64,000 nt of DNA from CAYNZV01 sp965217095 (lineage in GTDB: Bacteria > Latescibacterota > UBA2968 > UBA8231): NCBI GenBank assembly GCA_965217095.1, contig OZ244235.1:4278001-4342000 (forward strand), written 5' to 3'. The notes beneath the pieces are model-generated. The model was not told where the DNA came from. It was given only the letters and a program-made list of their open reading frames with translations, and did not search any database. Shown piece by piece: positions 1 to 8,567 of this stretch; position 1 is the first letter of the stretch, and every line of letters begins with the position of its first letter. A program made the translations under genes and the position numbers.

Positions 1-211
1 GTTCCTCACCAACAATCCGAAGAAGCGAGTGGGTCTGGAGGCATACGGCCTCACCGTCGTCGAGCAGGTGCCCATCGCTGCCCACCCGAACCCGCACAAT
101 ATTCGCTATCTGAAAACAAAACGGGACAAGATGGGCCACACGACGCTCTTGGAACGGGATTCGACGCTCCCAGCGGTCGAAGGAGAACAGCAGAATGCCA
201 AAAGTGCTTGA
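1..211 (+). CDS. ribBA: RibBA C-terminus (GTP cyclohydrolase II part), partial
   Basis: This is the 3' end of a gene that begins outside the window; the reading frame enters at base 2. It encodes the last roughly 70 residues of a GTP cyclohydrolase II domain. The recognisable piece is the LLTNNPKK-type motif followed by a conserved tail with NPHNIRYLKTKRDKMGH, which is typical of RibA and of bifunctional RibBA proteins. GTP cyclohydrolase II makes the pyrimidine precursor of riboflavin, and RibBA proteins also make the four-carbon precursor. Its end overlaps ribH by 17 bases, so the two are probably translationally coupled. Whether the missing upstream part carries the RibB domain cannot be seen; RibBA rather than stand-alone RibA is inferred from the tail sequence. 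Confidence 0.88.
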   Translation, partial: FLTNNPKKRVGLEAYGLTVVEQVPIAAHPNPHNIRYLKTKRDKMGHTTLLERDSTLPAVEGEQQNAKSA

Positions 212-662
212 GGGTCAGCTCGCGGCAGGGAACAGCAAATTTGCCATCGTGGTGAGCCGTTTCAACAGCCTGATCACCGGCAAGTTACTGGAAGGGGCAT
301 TGGACTGCCTGAAGCGGCATGGATGCAGCGAAGAGAACATCGAAATCGCCTGGGTCCCGGGGGCGTTCGAATTGCCGCTCGTGGCACAGAAGATGGCGGC
401 CGCGGATCGGGCGGACGTGGTCATTTGCCTGGGTGCTATTATCCGCAGTAATACTCCGCATTTCGATTTCGTAGCCAATGAAACGGCGCGCGGCATCTCG
501 CGGGTGGGGCTCGACAGCGGCGTGCCGGTTACCTTCGGCGTAATCACCACCGACGACGTGGAGCAGGCCGTTGAACGGGCAGGTACCCGGGCGGGCAATC
601 GCGGCTGGGATGCCGCCCTCAATGCCATAGAGATGGCCAGCCTCTGTGCTCAGTTGGGCTGA
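195..662 (+). CDS. ribH: 6,7-dimethyl-8-ribityllumazine synthase
   Basis: The 155-residue product is the usual length for RibH, which condenses 5-amino-6-ribitylaminouracil with dihydroxybutanone phosphate in the penultimate step of riboflavin synthesis. The substrate-binding motifs are present: SRFN at residues 21-24, PGAFELP at 55-61, and the GAIIRSNTPHF loop at 80-90, where His89 corresponds to the catalytic histidine. The family more often has a glycine after the arginine of that loop; here it reads RSN, a mild deviation. The gene overlaps the end of ribBA and is followed after one base by nusB, a common ribH-nusB arrangement. Confidence 0.96.
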   Translation: MPKVLEGQLAAGNSKFAIVVSRFNSLITGKLLEGALDCLKRHGCSEENIEIAWVPGAFELPLVAQKMAAADRADVVICLGAIIRSNTPHFDFVANETARGISRVGLDSGVPVTFGVITTDDVEQAVERAGTRAGNRGWDAALNAIEMASLCAQLG

Positions 663-663
663 T

Positions 664-1122
664 ATGACGCTGACGGATTTTCAGGACAACTTCGAGGCGG
701 TCGACACCCCGGACAACCGTCACGGCGCGCGACAACTGGCCCTTCAAGCTCTCTATTGGGAGGCCTGTAACGCGGGCAAGGCGGAGGGGGCGCTGGAGAA
801 CCTCCAACAAACGCTTGAGCTTTCGGAGCCCGTCCGCGCCTTTGCCGAGACTCTGGTACTGCTGGTCACTGACCACGCTCTTGAACTCGAAGAGCTCATC
901 GGGGCCAACGCCACCCACTGGCGCACGGAACGGATTGCCCGCATCGACCTGATCATCCTGCGCCAGACATTGGCCGAAATCCTCTTCGTCGACGACGTCC
1001 CGGTTCGAGTCTCCATCGACGAGGCGGTGGAGCTCGCCCGCATCTTCAGCACCGAACAGTCGTACGCGTTCGTGAACGGAATTCTCGATGCGGTCGTTCA
1101 TCAAAAGGGGCTGTCGGTGTAG
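664..1122 (+). CDS. nusB: Transcription antitermination factor NusB
   Basis: The 152-residue protein belongs to the all-helical NusB/RsmB-type fold. The N-terminal region has the RHGARQLALQALYWE signature, in which an arginine-rich helix binds boxA RNA. The C-terminal half contains WRTERIARIDLIILR and the PVRVSIDEAVELAR-YAFVNGILD pattern diagnostic of NusB. With S10 (NusE), NusB binds boxA and promotes antitermination in rRNA operons. An ATG at 646 lies in frame but inside ribH. I chose the ATG at 664 because it immediately follows the ribH stop and gives a normal NusB N-terminus. Confidence 0.95.
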   Translation: MTLTDFQDNFEAVDTPDNRHGARQLALQALYWEACNAGKAEGALENLQQTLELSEPVRAFAETLVLLVTDHALELEELIGANATHWRTERIARIDLIILRQTLAEILFVDDVPVRVSIDEAVELARIFSTEQSYAFVNGILDAVVHQKGLSV

Positions 1123-1150
1123 GTGCGTTCGCTCGCGGTCAGGATCGCCC

Positions 1151-1882
1151 ATGCTCACGGCAATTATCTCAGATATTCATGGCAACCTGGAAGCATTGGA
1201 TGCGGTCCACCGAGCGGCGACCGAGCGCGGCGTTGATTCCTGGGCATGTCTGGGCGACATCGTTGGCTACGGCGCTGACCCGCAACCCTGCCTGCAGCGA
1301 GTTCGGGCAACGACGGAGCAAATCCTGCGTGGGAATCATGATTCGGCAGTGGCGGGCACACAGAGCTTAGACGGGTTCAACCCCGTTGCACGCGAAGCGG
1401 CGTTGTGGACCGCCAGCCAACTGACGTCAACGGAGCGCGAGCTCCTTGCCACGCTACCGCTGGAGTTGGAGCATAACGGCGTTCTTTTGGTGCATTCGGA
1501 GCCAGGGAACCCGGAGGCTTGGGAATACATACACTCGGCGATCGAAGCTCGACAGGCATTGGCGGCAACCGATGCCAAAATCTGTTTTGTCGGCCATACC
1601 CATTGCCCGCTGGCGTGTGTGGAAGCGGGCGGCGCTGTCAGTTCGATGGAGTTGTCCGGAAACACCATCGAACTGGGCGATCATTCGAGGTACCTCTTCA
1701 ATGTGGGTAGTGTGGGGCAACCCCGTGATGGCGATCCACGGGCTTGTTTTGTCTTGTGGGACTCCGACGCGAAGACAGTCGAATTTCAACGCGTCTGCTA
1801 CGATGTGGAAGCAGCCCGCAGAAAGATCCTGGATGCCGACCTGCCCCGGTTTCTGGCCGATCGACTTCTCAGCGGCAGATGA
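1151..1882 (+). CDS. Calcineurin-like metallophosphoesterase (YfcE/MJ0936-like)
   Basis: The predicted 243-residue protein starts MLTAIISDIHGN. It carries the binuclear-metal phosphoesterase motifs in order: DxH at residues 8-10, GD at 35-36, GNHD at 61-64 and a late FVGHTH. This matches the small YfcE-like phosphodiesterases that hydrolyse phosphodiester or phosphomonoester substrates in the cytoplasm; the substrate cannot be told from sequence. The frame is open from 1088, but the extra residues are cysteine- and arginine-rich and overlap nusB, so I chose the ATG at 1151. It lies between nusB and secA on the same strand. Confidence 0.85.
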   Translation: MLTAIISDIHGNLEALDAVHRAATERGVDSWACLGDIVGYGADPQPCLQRVRATTEQILRGNHDSAVAGTQSLDGFNPVAREAALWTASQLTSTERELLATLPLELEHNGVLLVHSEPGNPEAWEYIHSAIEARQALAATDAKICFVGHTHCPLACVEAGGAVSSMELSGNTIELGDHSRYLFNVGSVGQPRDGDPRACFVLWDSDAKTVEFQRVCYDVEAARRKILDADLPRFLADRLLSGR

Positions 1883-1963
1883 AGAACTCTCCTGTCTCGC
1901 CGATCGCGGGGAGGGGGAAGAATCCAATCGAGCCGGATGACATCTACTGAGTGAGGAACTGGC

Positions 1964-4900
1964 ATGTTTGGACAGGTTTTTAACAAATTTTTCGGTTCGC
2001 AGGCGGACCGCACCTTCAAGAAGTTTCTTCCGGCACTGGGAGAAGCCAAACGGTTCGAAGCCGAGGTCGGCAAGCTCGACGACGGCCAGCTGCAACACAA
2101 AACCTTCGAGTTCAAGGAGTTGTTGTCCTCGCGAATCGGGCCACGCGGTGCTCAGATCCAGGAGTTGGCGAATGAACTCAGGGGCGACCTGGATGCCGCT
2201 GATCGCGATCAGCTCAATAGTCAGTATGACGCGGTCCAGCAGGAGATCCGCGACCTGGAAGAGACGGTGCTCGACGAGCTCATGCCGCAGGCGTTTTCGG
2301 TGGTGCGAGAGGCCTGTCGACGCCTCATGGGCTGCGAGTGGGATGTCATGGGCAACAACACCAGCTGGGACATGGTTCCCTACGACGTGCAGATGTTCGG
2401 TGGCACGGTGCTGCACGACGGCAAGATCGCGGAAATGGCGACCGGTGAGGGCAAGACGCTGGTGGCCACCATGCCGCTGTACCTCAACGCGCTGACCGGG
2501 CGCGGCGTCCATCTGATTACCCACAACAACTATCTCGCCAAGCGGGATGCCATGTGGATGGGGCCGCTCTACAACTATCTGGGGCTTTCGGTAGGCATCA
2601 TCCAGGACGCCCATCAGACCGGAGGTTCCGAGGCGTTTCTGCTGCCCCAACCCAACGGCGTCCCGACTGAATTCGAGTGGCAGGAAACCACCTGGAAAGA
2701 GGCGTACGGAGCTGACGTGGTCTATGCCACCAAGGACCAGATCGGTTTTCACTATCTCTACGACAACATGGCCTCCCGCCGCGAAGATATCATGCAACGG
2801 GAGTTCAACTACGCCATTGTCGACGAAGCGGACAGCAATCTGATCGATGACGCGCGCACGCCCTTGATCATATCCGGTCCGGTGCGCGAATCGAGCAACC
2901 GCTACGGCGAGCTCAAACCGATGGTCGACAAGCTCATCAGGGCGCAGAATTCCTTGGTGAGCAAGATCATCGCAGAGGCGGAAAAGAAGCGGGGACAGGA
3001 CGACGACGACGATAACTACGACGTCGGCATCGAGCTGCTGAAAGCGGCGCGCGGGGCGCCGAAGAACCGTCGCTTTATGAAGATCCAGCAGGAAGAAGGG
3101 GTGAAACGCCTCATCGGTAAGGTCGAGGCGGACTACATGCGCGATAAGCGCCTCAGCGATATTGACGAGGCACTGTATTACGCCGTCGACGAGAAGAGCC
3201 ACACCATCGACTTGACCGACAAGGGGCGTGACCTCCTTTCGCCGGACGAGCAGGCGGTGTTCATCTTGCCCGACATCAGCGCCGAAGTGGATGCCATCCA
3301 GAAGGATGAGACGCTCGACTCGGAGCAGACGTCACTGGCCGAGGAAGAGGCCTACCGCAACCACGCCAGCAAGAGCGAAGCGGTGCACAACATCAACCAG
3401 TTGATGCGTGCCTACACGCTGTTCGAGAAGGATGTCCAATATATGGTCAGCGACGACGGCCGCGTTGTCATCGTTGACGAATCAACTGGCAGGCCGCAAC
3501 CGGGACGGCGGTTTTCCGATGGACTGCACCAGGCGTTGGAGGCGAAGGAAGGGGTCAAGATCCAGCAGGAAACCCAGACCATCGCCACCATTACCCTGCA
3601 AAACCTCTTTCGCATGTATCACAAGCTGGCAGGGATGACGGGCACCGCCGAAACCGAGGCCGGTGAATTGTGGCAGATCTACAAGTTGGATGTGGTCGTC
3701 GTTCCCACCAACAGACCGGTGCGGCGGGTTGACCAGGAAGACCTCATCTTTCGCACCAAAAGGGAGAAGTACAACGCCCTTATCGACGAGATGGCGCGTT
3801 TGCACGAAGCTGGGCAGCCGGTGCTGGTGGGCACCATATCGGTCGAAGTCTCCGAGCTGCTCAGTCGCATGCTCACCCGCAGAGGGATCAAACACCAGTT
3901 GCTCAACGCCCGGTACCACGAAAAGGAAGCTCAGATCGTTGCGGACGCGGGGCACCCCGGCACCGTGACTATTGCCACCAACATGGCGGGGCGGGGAACC
4001 GACATCAAGCTGACCCCGTCGGTGGTCAAGATTGAGCGCGAGCTACTCAATTCCGACATGACGCTGAACGACCGGCTTCCCTCAGGCGAGATCCTGAAAG
4101 AGCATCTGATCAACGAACCAAGTGGCTTGCAGGTGATCGGCACAGAACGCCACGAGGCTCGTCGTATCGACCGGCAGCTGCGCGGCCGCTCGGGCCGACA
4201 GGGTGACCCGGGCTCGTCGCGGTTCTTTCTGTCTTTGGAAGACGACCTCATGCGGTTGTTCGGTTCAGAGCGCATCGCCTCCGTGATGGATCGGCTCGGC
4301 GCCGAAGAGGGCGAAGTGATCGAGCACTCCATGGTCACGAAGTCGATTCAGCGGGCACAGAAGAAGGTAGAGGCGAGGAACTTCGAGATCCGCAAGCACT
4401 TGCTGGATTACGACGACGTAATGAATCAGCAACGACAGGTGATCTACAATCGCCGGCACGATGTTCTGGATCGGGAAACCGCCGCCGAACAGGTGTTGGA
4501 GATGATCGCCGAATCGATCGACGCTTTGCTCACCACCTACACCGACGCCGAAAGCCATCCGAGTGAGTGGAACTGGGACGGCCTGCAATCCGATTTTGGC
4601 AACACCTTTTTCATGGGGTTTACCAACTCCGCGGAAGAACGCGAAGGCATGACGCAGGACAGGTTGCGGGAGTTGACGCAGACTACGGTTGAGAGCTCCT
4701 ACCGCCGGCGGGTCGAGCTGGTAGGTGACGAGACCTTTCACGAGGTGGAGAAGGCGATCGTTCTGCACACCATCGACAGCTGTTGGCAGGATCATCTTTA
4801 CGAGATGGACGAACTGAAGGAAGGGGTCGGATTCGTCGGTGTGGGTGGCAAGAATCCGTTGATCGAGTACAAGAAAGGTGCCTACGATCTCTTCGAGAAT

Positions 4901-5254
4901 CTAATCGCCCGCATCAACGAAGAAACCCTGCGCCATCTATTTCAGCTGCGGGTGGATGTGGAATTGCCGGATGTCCTGCCGCGTCGGGGTTCCGGGGCCC
5001 GCTACAGCTCGGTACATCGCGAGGCCACCAATCTCGGATTCGACGGCGGATCCCCGGAAGGGCGGGGTACGCCGGCCATGGAAGGGATCACCTCAGGCTC
5101 CCAGGGAAGACAAGGAATGGTGACGTCAGGGGGAGGTGCCGGAGAAGCCCCTTCCAAACAACCCAAACGCGTGGCACCGAAAGTGGGTCGCAACGAGCCG
5201 TGTCCCTGCGGTAGCGGCAAGAAGTACAAGCGCTGCTGCGGTGCTGGCGGATAG
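1964..5254 (+). CDS. secA: Protein translocase ATPase SecA (divergent, 1096 aa)
   Basis: The product is a long SecA. It has the Walker A motif MATGEGKTLVA, a DEAD-type Walker B in VDEADSNLIDDARTPLIISGP, the TNMAGRGTDI and RQLRGRSGRQGDPGSSRFFLSLEDDL motifs, and a C-terminal SEC-C zinc motif with CPCGSGKKYKRCC. SecA drives Sec-dependent protein export at the inner membrane. It is longer than the roughly 900-residue E. coli enzyme because of inserts in the N-terminal 150 residues and in NBD2 (acidic DDDDD near residue 350). Two motifs are unusual: NNEFGFDYLRDNM, typical of the family, reads KDQIGFHYLYDNM, and DEVDSILIDEAR reads DEADSNLIDDAR. The start is the ATG at 1964 behind a GAGGAA-like ribosome site. 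Confidence 0.96.
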   Translation: MFGQVFNKFFGSQADRTFKKFLPALGEAKRFEAEVGKLDDGQLQHKTFEFKELLSSRIGPRGAQIQELANELRGDLDAADRDQLNSQYDAVQQEIRDLEETVLDELMPQAFSVVREACRRLMGCEWDVMGNNTSWDMVPYDVQMFGGTVLHDGKIAEMATGEGKTLVATMPLYLNALTGRGVHLITHNNYLAKRDAMWMGPLYNYLGLSVGIIQDAHQTGGSEAFLLPQPNGVPTEFEWQETTWKEAYGADVVYATKDQIGFHYLYDNMASRREDIMQREFNYAIVDEADSNLIDDARTPLIISGPVRESSNRYGELKPMVDKLIRAQNSLVSKIIAEAEKKRGQDDDDDNYDVGIELLKAARGAPKNRRFMKIQQEEGVKRLIGKVEADYMRDKRLSDIDEALYYAVDEKSHTIDLTDKGRDLLSPDEQAVFILPDISAEVDAIQKDETLDSEQTSLAEEEAYRNHASKSEAVHNINQLMRAYTLFEKDVQYMVSDDGRVVIVDESTGRPQPGRRFSDGLHQALEAKEGVKIQQETQTIATITLQNLFRMYHKLAGMTGTAETEAGELWQIYKLDVVVVPTNRPVRRVDQEDLIFRTKREKYNALIDEMARLHEAGQPVLVGTISVEVSELLSRMLTRRGIKHQLLNARYHEKEAQIVADAGHPGTVTIATNMAGRGTDIKLTPSVVKIERELLNSDMTLNDRLPSGEILKEHLINEPSGLQVIGTERHEARRIDRQLRGRSGRQGDPGSSRFFLSLEDDLMRLFGSERIASVMDRLGAEEGEVIEHSMVTKSIQRAQKKVEARNFEIRKHLLDYDDVMNQQRQVIYNRRHDVLDRETAAEQVLEMIAESIDALLTTYTDAESHPSEWNWDGLQSDFGNTFFMGFTNSAEEREGMTQDRLRELTQTTVESSYRRRVELVGDETFHEVEKAIVLHTIDSCWQDHLYEMDELKEGVGFVGVGGKNPLIEYKKGAYDLFENLIARINEETLRHLFQLRVDVELPDVLPRRGSGARYSSVHREATNLGFDGGSPEGRGTPAMEGITSGSQGRQGMVTSGGGAGEAPSKQPKRVAPKVGRNEPCPCGSGKKYKRCCGAGG

Positions 5255-5283
5255 TCGTACAAGTCTCTATTCGAGTTAGCTAA

Positions 5284-6777
5284 ATGGAAATCTGGGAAGT
5301 CACTTGCCTGGTCATCTACTGCTGCGTGGTGGCGCTGTTGGCGCTGTACGGCAGCCATCGCTACCAGATGCTGCATCTTTACTACCGTCACCACCAAAAA
5401 ACGGTGGCACCGAGCGGGGCTTTCGAGGACCTACCACCCGTTACGGTGCAACTACCCCTGTATAACGAGTCCGAAGTCGTCGAGCGTCTGCTGACCGCGG
5501 TCGCCGCCCTCGACTACCCGCGCCATCGCCTGCAGATCCAGGTGCTGGACGACTCCGACGATGAGACCAAGGAGCGGGCTCGAGCAGTTGTCGACCGGCT
5601 TTCATCCCAGGGTTTCGATATCGAGTACCTCACCCGTGATCACCGCGTAGGTTTCAAGGCCGGGGCGTTGGCCAACGGTCTAAAACGGGCCAGTGGCGAA
5701 TTTCTCCTGATCCTCGATGCCGATTTCGTGCCACCTCCCAAGATCCTTAAACAGTGCATCGACTACTTTACCGACCCAGGCATCGGGATGGTACAGATGC
5801 GCTGGGGCCACCTCAATCGCACCTATTCCTTGCTGACGCGGATTCAGTCGATCTTCCTCGACGGCCACCTGATCATCGAACATACGGCGCGAAACCGGTC
5901 GGGACGTTTCTTCAATTTCAACGGCACTGCCGGAATATGGAGAAAGCGCGCCATCGAGGAGGCGGGCGGCTGGCAGCATGACACCCTGACCGAAGATCTG
6001 GATTTGAGTTACCGAGCACAGCTTGCGGGCTGGAGGTTCGTCTATCTGCCGAAGGTCGCTGTGCCCGCAGAGATACCGGTGGAGATGAACGCGTTCAAGC
6101 TGCAACAGCACCGCTGGACCAAAGGCGCCGTACAAACCGCCAAGAAAATTCTCCCGAAAGTCTGGTGCAGCCATTTTCCATTGGCGGTAAAGATAGAAGC
6201 GACCTTTCACCTCACCTCCAACATCAGCTACGTACTGATGTTCCTGGTGGCATTGTTGACCTTGCCCGTGTTGCATATTCGCTCACAGCTGGGCTGGGAG
6301 AAGCTGCTCATCGTCGATGTGCCGTTGTTTTCGTTGGCTACCATGGCAGTCTCGGGGTTCTACATCGCCTCGCAGCGCGCCCTTTACCCCGACTGGAAAC
6401 GACAGATCAAATATCTGCCCATGCTGCTCGCCCTCGGGATGAGCATGTGTATCAACAACACGCGCGCCGTTATGGAGGGATTGGTCGGCCACGAAAGCAG
6501 CTTCAGGCGCACGCCCAAATACGGCGTGACGAATCGTCGGGAGCGAGGATCGGGGAAGTGGCGCTACAGCGCCCAGAAAAACGTGCTGGTTCTCGTCGAG
6601 CTTACCATGGCCATCTATTTCGCCGTGATTCTGTATTATGCCCTGAGCGTCGATCTCTATTTAGGGATTCCCTTCTTCGCCCTGTTTCATCTTGGTTTCC
6701 TGTATAGCTCGGTGCTGTCGACGCTGCAGTCCCACATTCGTCGCCCTGCCTGGCCGCGTTGGAACCCGGCGACCTGA
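5284..6777 (+). CDS. Processive family 2 glycosyltransferase (cellulose/mannan synthase-like)
   Basis: The 497-residue membrane protein has an N-terminal transmembrane helix, a cytoplasmic GT-A domain and several C-terminal transmembrane segments. The catalytic signature of processive beta-glycan synthases is complete: DDSDDET, DADF, TEDLDLSYR and the QQHRW product-binding motif. This layout resembles bacterial CslA-like proteins that make beta-mannan or beta-glucan, and related glycolipid synthases; the sugar and acceptor cannot be assigned. No PilZ domain, BcsB-like partner or cellulase is next to it, so it is probably not a classical cellulose synthase. It lies 29 bases after secA. Confidence 0.85.
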   Translation: MEIWEVTCLVIYCCVVALLALYGSHRYQMLHLYYRHHQKTVAPSGAFEDLPPVTVQLPLYNESEVVERLLTAVAALDYPRHRLQIQVLDDSDDETKERARAVVDRLSSQGFDIEYLTRDHRVGFKAGALANGLKRASGEFLLILDADFVPPPKILKQCIDYFTDPGIGMVQMRWGHLNRTYSLLTRIQSIFLDGHLIIEHTARNRSGRFFNFNGTAGIWRKRAIEEAGGWQHDTLTEDLDLSYRAQLAGWRFVYLPKVAVPAEIPVEMNAFKLQQHRWTKGAVQTAKKILPKVWCSHFPLAVKIEATFHLTSNISYVLMFLVALLTLPVLHIRSQLGWEKLLIVDVPLFSLATMAVSGFYIASQRALYPDWKRQIKYLPMLLALGMSMCINNTRAVMEGLVGHESSFRRTPKYGVTNRRERGSGKWRYSAQKNVLVLVELTMAIYFAVILYYALSVDLYLGIPFFALFHLGFLYSSVLSTLQSHIRRPAWPRWNPAT

Positions 6778-6899
6778 CGAACAAGGTTCGTTCCCCTGTC
6801 GAGTAGTTGGGTTCCGGAAACGCGATGTGGTTCGGTTGACGGTGTATTGGTCGGGCAATACCTTCTTCGCACCTCGTCCTAACCGAATTCTTCAATCTT

Positions 6900-7868
6900 A
6901 TGATATCCCACGATCAAATCCGAGCTCAGCTGCAGAATTGCCTCATGGAAGCGCGTTTCGAACAGTGGTCGCAGTATTACCGCCAAGGCAAGGTCCGAGA
7001 CATGTACCTCTTGCCCGACATTCGCATCCTCATCGCCACCGATCGACAGAGCGCTTTCGACCACGTGCTCGGGGCCATTCCGTTGAAAGGCGCGGTGCTA
7101 AATCGCATCGCCCAGTATTGGTTTGACAAAACCAGCGATATCGTACCGAATCAGGTCCTGGAGGTGCCCGACGCCAACGTAACTGTTGCTCGGGAGCTGC
7201 AGATGCTGCCGGTAGAAATCGTCGTGCGCCGGTATCTGACCGGCAGCACGGATACCTCGGTTTGGACCAACTACAGTCGCGGCGTGCGCGATTTCTGCGG
7301 CGTGAAGTTGCGCGAGGGCATGGTCAAGAATCAACGTTTCGACGCTGCTATCATAACCCCGACGACCAAAGCCGAAGATCACGACGAGTCGATCTCGCCA
7401 CAACAGATCGTCAAGCGCGGGTTAGTCGCGCACGACCGCTGGGAGGAGATCGAGCAGGTTGCCCTTGCCCTGTTCGCCCGGGGCACCGAGATGGCAGCGG
7501 ACCAGGGTTTGATCCTGGTAGATACCAAATACGAAATGGGGTTGGACAACGACGGTAATTTGACGATCGCAGACGAAATCCATACGCCCGACTCCTCGCG
7601 TTTCTGGATTGCGGCTACCTACGAAGGGCGGCATGCCAACGGCGAAGAGCCCGAAAGCCTCGACAAGGAGTTTCTGCGACTGTGGCTTCGCGACCGCAAC
7701 ATCTCCGACGACAACATTCCGGAATTGGATGATGACATCCGGGTGCAGGTCGCCGAGCGTTACATCGACCTGTATCAGCGAGTTACGGGTGAAGCTTTCG
7801 ACGCCGCGCCAGATACGGGACCGATCGCAGAGCGAATCGAACGGAACATTGACCGATTCATTTGCTGA
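6900..7868 (+). CDS. purC: Phosphoribosylaminoimidazole-succinocarboxamide synthase
   Basis: The 322-residue enzyme condenses CAIR with aspartate using ATP to make SAICAR in purine synthesis. Recognised motifs are QGKVRDMY near the N-terminus, TDRQSAFDH, the RRYLTGSTDTSVW segment, PTTKAEDHDE and DTKYEMG followed by ADEIHTPDSSRFW. The length matches the longer PurC type (about 300 residues) rather than the 237-residue E. coli type. No other purine gene is adjacent. Confidence 0.95.
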   Translation: MISHDQIRAQLQNCLMEARFEQWSQYYRQGKVRDMYLLPDIRILIATDRQSAFDHVLGAIPLKGAVLNRIAQYWFDKTSDIVPNQVLEVPDANVTVARELQMLPVEIVVRRYLTGSTDTSVWTNYSRGVRDFCGVKLREGMVKNQRFDAAIITPTTKAEDHDESISPQQIVKRGLVAHDRWEEIEQVALALFARGTEMAADQGLILVDTKYEMGLDNDGNLTIADEIHTPDSSRFWIAATYEGRHANGEEPESLDKEFLRLWLRDRNISDDNIPELDDDIRVQVAERYIDLYQRVTGEAFDAAPDTGPIAERIERNIDRFIC

Positions 7869-8139
7869 ACCGCGCTAGCCCGGGATGATTAAGAACCTCG
7901 TCCGCGCCTTCCTGGTATTCCGACTCGAATCCCACCTCCTCTCCGTCGACCCAGGCCGAGTGTTTATGGCCTGGCTTCGCCGCCCGGTCATTGAAGTGAT
8001 GTTCGACCAATTCGATCGCAAATCCCGCCTCGTTGGCAAACTGGACGAGATTTTCCCGTTCTGAGCCTTGTCTTTCAATGCTGCACCGACAACTGCGAAC
8101 AGCACTCGAAGAGATCTTCGGCGACGAATACGTATCCAA
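7858..8139 (-). CDS. Possible small antisense-strand protein, weakly supported
   Basis: An open frame of 93 codons on the minus strand fills most of the gap between purC and the next plus-strand gene. Its C-terminal 65 residues look protein-like: hydrophilic and acidic, with AIELVEHHFNDRAAKPGHKH and a codon pattern rich in G and C at third positions. The first part overlaps the plus-strand gene at 8078, so the true start would lie further in, perhaps at a non-ATG codon. I do not recognise a family. It could equally be a shadow; a competing 59-codon plus-strand frame covers about 7885-8064. Confidence 0.25.
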   Translation of the reverse strand: MDTYSSPKISSSAVRSCRCSIERQGSERENLVQFANEAGFAIELVEHHFNDRAAKPGHKHSAWVDGEEVGFESEYQEGADEVLNHPGLARFSK

Positions 8140-8356
8140 CGCGCTGGATCAACCAGAGATGGCCCAACTGGTCCTCTACGAACGTCCCGTGGAATTCAAG
8201 GAAACCGTTCTCGGTTTTCAACGTTTGAATTATCGCGAAGAGCAACAGACATTCGCCGAGGGGATCGAGTCGACACTGGGCGTGGCCCTCATCTGTTCCC
8301 TGCTCGACGAGTCCACCCGCGAGCTTGTATCCGAACTCGGACTGAACTACATCTAG
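8078..8356 (+). CDS. Hypothetical small protein
   Basis: This frame encodes 92 residues beginning MLHRQLRTALEEIFGDEY. It is mostly helical and acidic, with no signal peptide, transmembrane helix or cysteine pair that would suggest a function. The composition and codon use look like a real cytosolic protein and not a shadow. A TTG start at 8033 would add 15 residues that look unnatural, so I prefer the ATG at 8078, although no good ribosome site precedes either. I do not recognise the family. The 211 bases that follow, up to the PHP gene, hold nothing I can support. Confidence 0.5.
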   Translation: MLHRQLRTALEEIFGDEYVSNALDQPEMAQLVLYERPVEFKETVLGFQRLNYREEQQTFAEGIESTLGVALICSLLDESTRELVSELGLNYI

Positions 8357-8567
8357 CCGCCGCGCGGAACTGATTGCCGCCGTGGTTCGTTCTACCGAGA
8401 GAACCATCGTAGCGGTGGGTCTGTAAGCGTTGCCAACTCGATCGAAATGGCGCGTTTTCTAGCTCCTCGATGCCTGTGCTCGTGTGGCGGGCGCTTCTGA
8501 TTTTCATTATCTTGAGTGACTCCGTCGTCGACTTGGCACCCCACATTCCCGGACTATCGTTGTAATC

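Noticed and set aside
1454..3202. A 582-codon open frame on the minus strand opposite the phosphoesterase and secA.
   Set aside because: It is antisense to two well-supported genes and its sequence is histidine-, valine- and arginine-rich with no domain pattern; it arises from the GC-rich third positions of the real genes.
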